Below are positions 26,455-35,881 of a stretch of 64,000 nt of DNA, in pieces. The first letter of the stretch is position 1, and every line of letters begins with the position of its first letter. Made by a program: the position numbers and the translations under genes. Source of the DNA: JAPOUP01 sp965201085 (GTDB taxonomy: Bacteria; Pseudomonadota; Alphaproteobacteria; Rhodobacterales; Rhodobacteraceae); contig CBDAVS010000030.1 in assembly GCA_965201085.1 (NCBI GenBank), positions 1-64,000 of the forward strand. Reading direction: 5' to 3'. Below the pieces are notes generated by a model. It did not search any database. It was given only the letters and a program-made list of their open reading frames with translations, and had not been told where the DNA came from.

Positions 26455-27444
26455 ATGGGCGTTTCATCCCTGGGCAAAGATCATACATGGGAGATCAATC
26501 TCGCCGCCCGAGCGGCTTGGATGTCCTATGTAGGAGACATGACGCAAAGCGAAATCGCCAAGCGTCTTGGCATGTCCAGCGCCCGTGTGCACCGTCTTAT
26601 CCAGCTGGCCAGACAACACGGCATAATCCGCATTTCGATTGAAGGACGCCCGGCGGAGTGTCTGCATCTGGAGGCGGAGATCGCGGCACGATTCGCCCTC
26701 AAGAGCTGTACGATTTCTCCGTATCTTTCGGATCACAGGGACAATACGGATCTCTCCGCGCTATCCGTCGGGCGCGCTGCGGGCCAGGTGATCGCGCAGC
26801 ACCTGATGCTGCCGAAGACAAAATCCGTCACGATCGATCCGTTTGGCCCAATCCTGGTTGAAACGGTGCGCGCGATGCCGCAGTTCTCAAGGAGCGATCT
26901 GCGAGTCTGGGCCTCGTCGGGGTGCCTGTCGAGCGGGTTTCACGGCGCAACCTCTGAAGTTCTGACGCTGCTCGAATGGCAGAGCGGGGCGCGAACAGGG
27001 TTTATTCCGGCACCGTTCATCGCCAACAGCGCCGCGGAATGGAACAGTCTCATCAGGTTACCATCGATCTCTTCGGCTCTGTCATCCGCCGGGACATCTG
27101 ACCTGTTCCTGGGCCAAATCAACCCCGCGAACGTCACCGACGAAACCACGGGCCCAGATCAGGCGGCATGGATTTCACAATCAGCCGCGGCTTGCCGGTT
27201 TCTGGGCCTCTACCTGAAATCGGATGGATCCGCTTTGGACGATCGTGAGACCCCGCCCACAATTTCGATATCGATCGACGCGTTGTCGAGGCAGATCACC
27301 CAAGGATCCTCCCGCATATTCGGTATCGCTGCGGATGAAAGATTGGTTGACGCGAGCCTCGCCGCCCTGAATTCAGGATTGATGACAGACCTTGTTCTCG
27401 ACGAAGCCTTGGCAAGGGCAATTGCGGATCACGCTCCGGGTTAG
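26455..27444 (+). CDS. SorC/DeoR-family sugar-binding transcriptional regulator
   Basis: Regulator of 329 residues. The N-terminal helix-turn-helix reads MTQSEIAKRLGMSSARVHRLIQLARQHG (residues 29-56) and is followed by the SorC sugar-phosphate-binding domain, with SVGRAAGQVIAQHL and a C-terminal GSSRIFGIAADERLVDASLAAL, the usual ligand-loop region. It follows the esterase gene by nine bases and is the last gene of the importer operon, so it probably controls it in response to a phosphorylated product. Relatives include LsrR, EryD and DeoR-like regulators of polyol and nucleoside use. Confidence 0.83.
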   Translation: MGVSSLGKDHTWEINLAARAAWMSYVGDMTQSEIAKRLGMSSARVHRLIQLARQHGIIRISIEGRPAECLHLEAEIAARFALKSCTISPYLSDHRDNTDLSALSVGRAAGQVIAQHLMLPKTKSVTIDPFGPILVETVRAMPQFSRSDLRVWASSGCLSSGFHGATSEVLTLLEWQSGARTGFIPAPFIANSAAEWNSLIRLPSISSALSSAGTSDLFLGQINPANVTDETTGPDQAAWISQSAAACRFLGLYLKSDGSALDDRETPPTISISIDALSRQITQGSSRIFGIAADERLVDASLAALNSGLMTDLVLDEALARAIADHAPG

Positions 27445-27767
27445 CCATCAGGAATCATGTCGCGTATTGGGTGAGAATCCGTCGGTGGCCATCTCCGGAT
27501 GCATTCGGGTTCGTATGATCGGTCGGCGAGGTCAGGGCGATGGGTTCGGCTGGCCTCTCTCTTGAGTAAAGCATCCCATCCCATTGACGCATCCCTGTTT
27601 CCGTCCGCAGGCTCCGCGGCGTTCCTCCCGGATCTCCTCGGTGAGGTGCCCTGCGATCTCCCTGAGATGCTCCGGGTTGTCATTGGAACGCGCCACGCCG
27701 ACATGCCAGACGATACGCTGGCGGTCCTTCCCGCCGATACGCGGGGATTCGACGATCCGGACTGACT
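27445..27767. other. No assignable gene
   Basis: The first 300 bases after the regulator stop contain open frames on both strands without recognised motifs. The minus-strand text is broken by frame changes. This is probably the near end of the mobile-DNA fossil block that extends to 31400. Confidence 0.4.
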
Positions 27768-27965
27768 GGAAACCTCGATAAACCCATATCCGGCGTGAAT
27801 GTCAGGGTGGTGATTTCCGCGGATGCCACTCCTGCGGGTATTCCGCCGATCGGTGTGGCATGAAGCGCGCTTAGCCCGCCCGCCGTCCCGCCCGGGCGGG
27901 TGATTTCCGGATTCCGGAGGGGGTCAGGCTCCGGCCTGCCGTCGTTCATGGAGGACGGGGCGGCG
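27768..27965 (-). repeat. 200-bp repeat, copy 1, with a conserved short reading frame
   Basis: This segment matches 48412-48612 over about 200 bp with scattered differences. Both copies begin at GGAAACCTCGATAAACCCATAT and run to GACGGGGCGGCGG. On the minus strand both keep an open frame of about 63 codons from an ATG: RNPEITRPGGTAGG, HATPIGGIPAGVASAEIT here and RNPEITRPGGPAGG, HATPVGGIPSGVASAEIT there. I do not recognise the product. It may be the end of an unidentified IS. Confidence 0.65.
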
Positions 27966-28799
27966 GAGACCGTGGCCCGGGTTCGCTATGGTCATGCGGG
28001 CGGCGGCCCGGATCCGGCCGATGCGGCGGACCGTGGCCGCCATCGGCCCTTTCCCGTATCCGAGGACATGTCCGACGCGGGTGCGGATGGAACGGCGTGT
28101 CGCATCGCCCTGCCGGACGGTACCCGGGCATGGGCCTGCCACGCGGCTTCCCACGGTGGATACGGGAGCGATGGCCCCATGCCTTCAGCCGGCCCCGTTC
28201 CCCGCCGGGCGGTGACCGGTGTCCGCCCGGACGGATCCGGAGCCGTTGGCCGGGTCCGGAACGGATGCCGGTCCGTGCCCGTCACACCGGGCCGCATAGG
28301 TGCATGTCCCGCCGCGGATGGAACGCCTTACGCGGTCGATGCCGATATGGTTCCCATACCCGAAGCGCGGCGCGGGGATGCCGACAGGGCCCGCATCCGG
28401 TTCGCCTCTCCGGTCTTCCCGCCCCGGAATATCCGGCTGTCCGGCGGGCGTCGGTGTCTTTCAGCGCCGCCCCGGCAGGACCGTCAGGCCGGATACCGGC
28501 CGCGCTCCCGCCCGCCCCGGCCCGTTCCCTCCCTTTCCCTGCCATCCGCCGGCGTGGGGCCGGGACCGAAGCGGCGTCCACGGTCCGGCCTCCCGCGGGC
28601 CCGTGGCCTTACAAAGTCCCACACCTGTACATCATCCCATTCCCGTCTCCGCTTTCCGGGGGCGTCGCGGACCTGGATGGCCCGGTTCAGCCTCCCGGAG
28701 CCCCGCCGGACCTTTTCCGTCCCCGGCGGCGGCCGCCGCGGGTTCGGATGCGGGCCGACGGGGCGCCCCGGGTCGATGACGGATGTCCGGATGTCCGGC

Positions 28800-29100
28800 G
28801 CCTGACCGTCCGGCGGCCTCACCACGTCCCGGTGGCCCGCGGTTCCGGCATGGTGTGGAGCGGGTCGATGTCCCCCTCCGGGAAGGCCCCGGTGGCGGGC
28901 GTCTCCGGCCGCTCCCGGGCGGGCGCGGTCAGGTCGGGGACCCGGGCCGCGGTCACGGCGTCGAAGGCGGGGCGTTTTTTCAGGTCACCGGCGGCGCCGG
29001 ACCCGCCGGCACTGATCCGCGTCCCCGACCCGGCGTGCGGAACCGGGTCTCCATCATCCAGCGCCCACCGTACCGGTCCGGCACGGTGGCGGCGAACACG
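28800..29100 (-). pseudogene. Transposase fossil, IS4/Tn5-like tail
   Basis: On the minus strand VPDRYGGRWMMETRFRT resembles the RYxxRWxIExxFRxLK motif holding the catalytic Glu of IS4/Tn5-like transposases. The text that follows contains several stops. A similar, better kept tail lies on the plus strand at 30640-31404. Composition is extremely GC-rich. The whole stretch 27966-29210 otherwise shows no assignable gene. Confidence 0.4.
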
Positions 29101-29210
29101 GCGTCGGCCTCCCCTCCGCAGGGCGCTCCGCGGTCGGGAGCGGCCGGTGCGGGGATCGTCGCCGTCGTCCGGGGGGCCGGTCCCGGTGCTTACAAAGTTT
29201 CACACCTATA

Positions 29211-30490
29211 TAGTGTCTGCCAGAAAACCGCCGGGCTGCGGATTTTTCGCGGTAAATAACGGAATCCGTCTTGCGGGGAATCACCGGATATGGCGGTGAA
29301 GGGTCGATTTCACCACCATATACCGCGGAATCTGCCAATCCTCCACCCAGGAGGCCCCCATGCGCAGGGTCCACGACACCCGGCGGAGGCCCGGCGCCCC
29401 CCGACATCACGAGGATCAGGCCGGCCGTGAAATCGAGGGACGACATCCCGGCGATCCCGATCGGCCTCCAGGCCCCCTGCGGCGACGAAGGGACCCGAAA
29501 GCGGCTGTTCCGGTTTCTGGACAGGATGGTGCTTCCCGGAAAGAGCCGCCGGGTCGGCAGGCCGGGGATGGAACCGTTGACCATCCCGGTGCCGGGGGTC
29601 GTGAAGCAGGGTCCCGGGCGCGGTTCCGACCGGCTTCAGGAACCGGCGAACCAGCACATCCCGATCCGGCGAAGGCCGGAGGCCGGGCCACGGATCATGG
29701 GACGGGGACGGATACGGATACGGATACCGGCGGCTGGTTGACAGCGTGTCGCTCCCCTCGCCGGAGTTTCCCGCCGAGGTCGGAAGGACGGTCGTGGAGA
29801 GGGGCCACAGGGTGGCCGGAAAAAAAAGCCTGGCGCCGCGTTGCGCGGCCGCCGTCATTCCTTCGTGGCCGGGACCGACGTGCATCATCCGACCGGCCGC
29901 AGCCTGCTGATGGACGCGGCGCGGTGCATGGTCCGGGACGTGTCCCGGGCCTGCGGGGGGCCGGGGCCGCCCGGCTGGCGGCGGAAGGAATACCTTTGCG
30001 GAAAGCTCCGCAGGCTCTATCCCGGCGTCGCCACGTCACGGCTCGCCAACCCGCGCCCGAGGGACGTGGAGGCGCCGCTCCGGCTGGCGCTGAAGCTGGC
30101 GGACAGGGTGGAGGCTGGCCGCGCGGAGATCGACGGTATGTTGGGTATCCCGGGCCCATCGGACAGTATCCGGGGCTTCATCGGCCATGTCAGGCACCGG
30201 GCGGACCTAATCGAACGGCGGATCCTGAAGGACGGGACGGTCCCGCACCGCGGGAAGGTGCGCTCGATATCCGGACCGCACACGCGCTGGATATCGAAGG
30301 GAAAGGCCGGGGTCCCTGTGAAGCCCGGCGTTCCGGTCCGCGTCCCTGAGGACCGTCACGGATTCCTCCCGCACCGTTCCGTCATGTGGGAGGGGAGCGA
30401 CGTGGACGTGGCGGTGCCCATGGGCGGGGAGGCGCGGGCCCGGTTCCCCGACCTGTCGGTGGTGAGCTTCGACCGCGGTCCGCACAGCCC
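29211..30490 (+). pseudogene. ISNCY-type transposase fossil, remnant 1
   Basis: The left end TAGTGTCTGCC at 29211 is shared with three other remnants (39130, 48622, 54946). About 150 bases later a degraded transposase begins (MRRVHDT...). The best-kept piece, from 29880, reads DVHHPTGRSLLMDAARCMVR, IPGPSDSIRGFIGHVRHRAD, ISKGKAGVPVKPGVPVRVPE, and DLSVVSFDRG with a catalytic Asp. This is the ISNCY (IS1202/ISDol1) arrangement. Several frame changes separate the pieces, and homology fades at about 30490, where another fossil follows. Confidence 0.7.
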
Positions 30491-30639
30491 CCGGACCGGC
30501 TGGGGCCTGCCGGGACGGCCGGAGCGGGAATACGCGCGGAGCTCCCGTCCGGACGGACGGGGCCGCCGCCGGACCGCGGCGATGGGGACGGCGTGGACGC
30601 GGAAGCCGGGAGCTCCCGTCCCGGAGCCGTTCCCGGGCC

Positions 30640-31404
30640 GGGCGGAGGCGGAAAGGGCGCCGACGGCATCCTCGCCCGCTGCGGAGTGGCGCTCGATGGC
30701 GCCGGGCGTCCGCCCGGGCCGTTCAGGCCCGACACCGGCTTCCGGGGCCGGCCGGAAAAGGACGGCGTCCACGGGATCGACGGCCTCCGGCGGGCGGGCC
30801 GTTCGGCGAAGCGGCGCGCGGTCCTTCCCGACGGTTGGGAAAGACGCCCGCGGGAGCATGTCGCGTCGCCGGGAAGGGGGAGGCGCCGCACTGGATGCCC
30901 GTCTCCAACGGGGGCGGCGACGGCATGCGGACGGCGGAGACCGCCCTGCGGCGGTACGGAACCCGCCGGTGGATGGAATGCCTGTTCAGGGCGCTGGGGA
31001 GGGAAACGGGGATGAAGGACCGCGGGCCCGCCGCCGCCGGTGACCTGCGCGGGTGCCCCGCCTTCGACGCCGTGACCGCGCTGCGCGTCAGGGACCCGCG
31101 GCTTCCGGCGCGGGAGAACCCCGACGGTCCGGCGGAGCGGCGCGTCGGCGCGGAGAGCGGCGGGGCCGTGGTGACACACGCCGCCTGCGGGCGCGTCATC
31201 GAACCGGGCGCGCCACCGGAGCCGGACATGACCGTCGCGCGCTGCGTCACGCCCGTGGCCTGTCCGGCCGGCTTCGGATCCGGGAGACTCCAGCCGATGC
31301 CGGGAACCCGGAAACCCTGGCGGGGACCGCGCATCCTCAACGTGGCGGGGACCCACGCGAGGGTGATGCGCCCCCGGACGGGGCGGAAACCGGAATACGG
31401 GTGA
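30640..31404 (+). pseudogene. IS4/Tn5-like transposase fossil
   Basis: Fragments in order on the plus strand are GILARCGVALDGAGRPPGPF, HGIDGLRRAG, then in another frame RRYGTRRWMECLFRALGRET with the catalytic-Glu motif, followed by FDAVTALRVRDPRLPARENP and a C-terminal tail to 31404. The pattern fits the C-terminal half of an IS4/Tn5-type transposase. Frame changes and a GC content well above the host genes show that it is long dead. Confidence 0.55.
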
Positions 31405-31658
31405 AGGAGCGGGAATGGACCGGTCAGGTAGGCGGTAGTGACAGGCACGTGACCGGGCGCATACGTCAATACCGGACGAAAAGCCTTGAGATCAACATGA
31501 CGTTCGGGAGCCTCGGGTGGACCGCCCGTCCGCGACAGGCGCCCGGGATGATCCGGAAGATCGAAAGAACTAGGGCTGTGCATCTCCAGGTCCTCCCGAA
31601 TCCAGTAAATCGGAACACGTGCGGAAAGTCCGGGTTTTTAGAGGCTTCCATCTGATAG

Positions 31659-31832
31659 AAGGGCCGTGTGGAAATGCTTCTCCATCAGTTGACCTACCGT
31701 TTCGGGGATCTGCCGCCCAGCGCGCAGTCGCGCGTTCTTGTAGCCTCCGCACGGGAGGTCGACACTTGGGCTGATGCGGTGCTAGAAGCGGAAAGCGCCG
31801 AAGGCGTGCTAGCCGCAACTCTGGGAAACTGA
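31659..31832 (+). pseudogene. DUF4351-domain remnant
   Basis: An open tail of 52-57 codons reads LLHQLTYRFGDLPPSAQSR and TWADAVLEAESAEGVL before a TGA. This is the DUF4351 domain pattern, which usually ends Rpn/PD-(D/E)XK transposase-like nuclease proteins. A TAG stands immediately upstream in frame and the nuclease part is missing, so only the C-terminal domain is left. Confidence 0.55.
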
Positions 31833-32444
31833 TCCGCGTCGCTGGACGCGGAAACAGACTGGAGACCCGGTTTCCTCCATCCTTCGCCAGCGTTCCGGCC
31901 GTGTTTCCACTAGTTCGAATGGTGTTTTCCGGTGTGCGGACTTAGTTCCTGTTCAAGAAGCCGTTTTCCATCCTCGAAGTTCGTTCGGTCGCTCATATGT
32001 GGTGCCGTAGACCTGAATTCCGTTCGCGCTCTCGATGGAGCGCATGCGTACCGCATTTCCTGCAGGGCCACCGACCGCTTCTCGTCCGGCTTGTAGGTTC
32101 TTCATGTAAGAGACTGTTACCAAACCAAGATACCGTGTCGTGTGGTCCACACTGCGCATTTCAGCGCTTCGTTCTCCAGATAGGTGCTTGACGCTCAAGA
32201 GGTGGCCTCGGTGGTGGAATCATGGAATATTGACAGGTGTCCCGATCGGGTACAGGCATTCTCTGGCTTGTCTTTCCATCCGTCAGGTAAGCGGGTTTTG
32301 GTGTGGCATCGGGTAAGCAGTCAAAGGCTGTGACAGACATGTGGCCTTTCAGACCATGGACAACGTTCGGGGGACCGCCTCACCCCCACCACCCCGGTTA
32401 AATTGACCGTAATCGCGAAAAAATACCCGTCCGACCGCTACTTC
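31833..32444. other. No assignable gene
   Basis: About 600 bases with composition like the host genes. Short open frames of 60-80 codons occur on both strands, none with recognised motifs. I see no stem-loop with a T run that would end the minus-strand aminotransferase transcript. Confidence 0.45.
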
Positions 32445-33620
32445 CTATTCGGGTACCGATCGGGCGGCGAAGCTCTCGATACGCGAAAGAGCATCCATCA
32501 GCACATCATCGGCGACTGTAAGTGCAATGCGAACATGGCCGGCAGCCGCTTTTCCGAAGCTCTCGCCGGGCATGACCGCTATCCTTTCCTCGTCAAGCAG
32601 CAGATCGGCAAACCGTGTTCCGCTCAATCCTGTGGTACGGATATCGAGCATGATATACATCGCTCCACCGCCCGGAATCGCCCGCACGGCATTCGAGTTC
32701 CGAAGAAAGTAAATTGCGGCTTTCCACCGACGCCGGAAGGGGGCCGCGACCGCTTCTTCCAACGGCTTGCCCTGTCGCAGAGCGAACAAGGCAGCGTCCT
32801 GGATGAACCCCGGAACGCCATAAGTGGTATGGGTGGACAGATTGATAAGATGTTCGATGGCTGGTTCGGGACCGATGATCCAACCCACACGGCTGCCGGT
32901 CATCGCATGGCTCTTGGACATGGATCCAATCACAAGCGTTCTCTCCCTCATGCCGGACAGCGTTCTCGGGCTCTGGTGCTCTCCGTGCCAGAGTTGTGTA
33001 TCGTAGACCTCGTCCGAGATCAGCCAAAGGTCCTCCTTTCGGCAGACGTCGGCGATTCCAGACAGCGTGTCAGGCTCATACACAACGCCTGTGGGATTGT
33101 TCGGGGAATTTATCAGCAGCGACTTTGCGCGATCTGCAGCAGCCGCGATATCGGCGGTGCAAGGCTGAAATCTGTTTTCCGCTCGGGCCTGAACGGCCCG
33201 AGGTACGGCACCTATACCTCGAATCGTGCCGGGATAGGTGGCGTAATACGGATCTATCAACAGCGCTGTATCTCCTGAATCGGATGTAGCGGCATGTGCC
33301 GCGAACAGGGCCGCCTGAGCTCCGGGAGTGACCACAACGTTGTCCTGCGTTGTCTTGATGCCGGTTCGTTCCATTGCCCGCTCAGCGATCGCATCGCGCA
33401 GGGAGGCCGTTCCGGGCACCGTGGCGTAGCCCGTATTGCCAGAGCGGGTGGAGCGTTGCATTTCGTTCAGAATCACTGCGGGTGTTTTCTCGTCATGATC
33501 GCCGATCGTCAGTTCGACGACCGGAATTCCTTCACGGATCATTTCCTTGGAGCGACGGAACACCTCCCAACCATCGGAGCCGCCGCTGGTCAGTAAGGTG
33601 ATGCGATTTGAAAGATTCAT
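32445..33620 (-). CDS. PLP-dependent class I/II aminotransferase
   Basis: Fold-type I aminotransferase of 391 residues, acting in the cytoplasm on an amino acid/oxo acid pair. The cofactor-binding positions are visible: TPGAQAALF (phosphate side), SPNNPTGVVY (Asn), ISDEVYDTQLW (Asp and Tyr) and SMSKSHAMTGSRVGW with the Schiff-base Lys and the phosphate Arg. The C-terminal substrate Arg is in HVRIALTV. The group includes aspartate/aromatic aminotransferases and several of unknown preference. The gene stands alone between IS debris and the broken MmcQ/YjbR gene. Confidence 0.87.
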   Translation of the reverse strand: MNLSNRITLLTSGGSDGWEVFRRSKEMIREGIPVVELTIGDHDEKTPAVILNEMQRSTRSGNTGYATVPGTASLRDAIAERAMERTGIKTTQDNVVVTPGAQAALFAAHAATSDSGDTALLIDPYYATYPGTIRGIGAVPRAVQARAENRFQPCTADIAAAADRAKSLLINSPNNPTGVVYEPDTLSGIADVCRKEDLWLISDEVYDTQLWHGEHQSPRTLSGMRERTLVIGSMSKSHAMTGSRVGWIIGPEPAIEHLINLSTHTTYGVPGFIQDAALFALRQGKPLEEAVAAPFRRRWKAAIYFLRNSNAVRAIPGGGAMYIMLDIRTTGLSGTRFADLLLDEERIAVMPGESFGKAAAGHVRIALTVADDVLMDALSRIESFAARSVPE

Positions 33621-33749
33621 GGCGGACCCGAGGTTTGCTTTCAGGGCTTTCTAAAACGGGAAAGACTGTTTTCGCGGTTAGCTGTGGAGCGCGTTTCGCA
33701 CAGAATAGAATGGCTCGGATCTTGGTCGATCCGGCACTGGCAGCATGGA

Positions 33750-34090
33750 TCAAACCGGTCGCAGGGTTGCCTGAACCTTCTTTGGTAGCTTCGACCTGAT
33801 CAGGTCATATGAAATCCTGACTCGATGGGTCGCCTCATCGTCAGGCGTATCCCAAGAACACAGTATCCAGGAAGGGTGGAAGTAGGGTGCTTTCCGACCG
33901 ATGCCAGCGGAGATCAGCATTTCCGCCACCTCGATCCCTTGGGTCATGAGGGCAACGCCCTGCGCAGCTGCGCCGATGCAGGTGACCTTTTTCCACGCAC
34001 CTTCCATGCGTCATGACCACCACCCCAGTGATCAGAAACCTCGGCTCCTGGCAGCGTGGCGCAGATGGCGTTGAATGCATTGCGGTTCAC
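33750..34090 (-). pseudogene. MmcQ/YjbR-family protein, frameshifted
   Basis: A GTG at 34090 with GGGGA upstream opens a frame reading NRNAFNAICATLPGAEVSDH and GGGHDAWKVRGK. After that the match continues in another frame: TCIGAAAQGVALMTQ, AEMLISAGIGRKAPYFHPSW and RISYDLIRSKLPKKVQATLR, ending at 33750. Joined, the two pieces give the full MmcQ/YjbR pattern (CyaY-like fold, about 110 residues). The frame change lies near 33980-34000, so no complete protein can be made. Confidence 0.7.
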
Positions 34091-34398
34091 GGCCTGTCCC
34101 CGAGGAACTTTATCGTACCGGTGTGGATGGCCAATGGCGAGGCGGTGGTGGTCTGCAAACGATACGGATCGATCATTGGTGTCGTAAACTCCTTACGGTG
34201 GGCGGTGCGACCGCAGATGGTGTCTATCCGAATCTAGGGGCTTGGCAAACAGCGCTCGAGCTTGTATGCGTCAAATCATGAAAACCCTTGAGATCACCAT
34301 TCTTTACATTATCCGCTGACATCGTCACGCGGGGGGGTCCGTTTCTCACAGCAGCCGAAAGCACTAACCCGCCGCTGGACAGCGCGTGTGAGGATTCC

Positions 34399-35775
34399 AT
34401 GACCGAGATCATACTATACAATACCGGTAAGCGAGCAAAGGAACGGTTCGAGCCACTCGATCCGAAAAAGGTTCGCTTGTATGTCTGCGGGCCCACGGCC
34501 TATGACCGTGCGCATCTCGGCAACGCGCGTCCCGCCGTGGTCTTCGACACGCTTTTCCGGCTTTTGCGGCATGTCTACGGCGACCGGAATGTCGTCTACG
34601 TGCGCAATTTCACCGACGTGGACGACAAAATAAATGCCAGGGCCGCAGCTACGGGACGCCCCATTGGCGTCATCACCGCCGAGACCATCCAATGGTACCT
34701 CGATGACATGGCGGAGCTTGGCGTTCTTGAACCAACCGAAGCTCCACGCGCGACCGATTACATTCCACAGATGGTGGCGATGATAGACGGCTTGATCGAA
34801 CGGGGGCACGCATATGAGGCCCAGGGTCATGTGCTGTTTCGAGTGAGGTCATATCCGCGATACGGCAGGCTGTCCGGGCGGTCGGTGGACGACATGATCG
34901 CTGGCGCTCGGGTCGAGATAGCGCCTTATAAAGACGATCCCATGGACTTTGTGCTCTGGAAGCCATCGGAAGACGGTCTTCCGGGCTGGGAGTCGCCATG
35001 GGGCCGTGGCCGTCCGGGCTGGCACATCGAGTGCTCGGCGATGGCATTGGAACTTCTCGGCGAGACGTTCGACATACATGGCGGTGGCAATGACCTGACG
35101 TTTCCGCACCATGAAAACGAGATCGCGCAGTCGATGTGCGCGCATCCCCAAGGCGGTTTCGCACGGATTTGGATGCACAATGAAATGCTGCAGGTCGAAG
35201 GTCGGAAGATGGCGAAATCCGAAGGCAATTTCTTCACTGTACGTGACTTGCTGAACGATGGCGTTCCGGGGGAGGTAATCAGGTTTGTCTTCCTCATGAC
35301 GCATTACCGAAAGCCGATGGACTGGTCGGCAAAGAAGCGCCAAGACGCTGAAGCGATACTCCGCAAATGGTACGGGCAGGTGAACGAGGCTGAGGATTGT
35401 GAAGAGCCGGATCGGGAGGTTGTCAACGCTTTGGCGCGTGATCTGAACACTGCGGACGTCATCACTAGGCTTCACCTGCTGTCGCGTGGCAACCATTTTG
35501 GAAAGCTGCGCGCGAGTTTGAAGTTTCTTGGGCTGATGGGAGATCAGGTTCCGATATGGACTGTCGATGAGGGTCTGCCCGACAGCGCGGTAGCGATCAT
35601 CGACCGCATGCTGAAGGGTCGCGCGGAGGCGCTTGCGGCCAGGGATTTCGCCCGTGCGGATGCTATACGCCGCAGTCTGGAATCATCGGGGTTGATCATC
35701 AGTGACACGCGTCAGGGCCCGGTCTGGAAGAAGTCGGGGGACTTTGCGCTGGTCAAGCTGGAGACCCTCCAATGA
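34399..35775 (+). CDS. cysS: Cysteinyl-tRNA synthetase
   Basis: Class I aminoacyl-tRNA synthetase of 458 residues that charges tRNA-Cys. The Zn-binding Cys is in LYVCGPTAYDRAHLGNARP, where HLGN is the HIGH-box form, with further zinc ligands in HIECSAM and FPHHENE. The KMSKS loop reads EGRKMAKSEGNF. The C-terminal helical bundle includes ALARDLNTADVI. The start at 34399 has GAGGA six bases upstream; open frame to the left lacks homology. Length and motifs are complete, as expected for an essential gene. The cimA gene follows. Confidence 0.95.
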   Translation: MTEIILYNTGKRAKERFEPLDPKKVRLYVCGPTAYDRAHLGNARPAVVFDTLFRLLRHVYGDRNVVYVRNFTDVDDKINARAAATGRPIGVITAETIQWYLDDMAELGVLEPTEAPRATDYIPQMVAMIDGLIERGHAYEAQGHVLFRVRSYPRYGRLSGRSVDDMIAGARVEIAPYKDDPMDFVLWKPSEDGLPGWESPWGRGRPGWHIECSAMALELLGETFDIHGGGNDLTFPHHENEIAQSMCAHPQGGFARIWMHNEMLQVEGRKMAKSEGNFFTVRDLLNDGVPGEVIRFVFLMTHYRKPMDWSAKKRQDAEAILRKWYGQVNEAEDCEEPDREVVNALARDLNTADVITRLHLLSRGNHFGKLRASLKFLGLMGDQVPIWTVDEGLPDSAVAIIDRMLKGRAEALAARDFARADAIRRSLESSGLIISDTRQGPVWKKSGDFALVKLETLQ

Positions 35776-35881
35776 CCGATCGAATTATGTCCCGCAGGTT
35801 CCATGGTCCGAAGCGGCGAATTCGTCGCGGTTTCGAAACGGCAGCCTCGGTATCGGGTGTCGCGTGCGAAAGGACGGACAG

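Noticed and set aside
28097..29299. Open frame of 400 codons on the plus strand
   Set aside because: Extremely GC-rich, low-complexity Pro/Arg/Ser text spanning fossil remnants, with no start signal.
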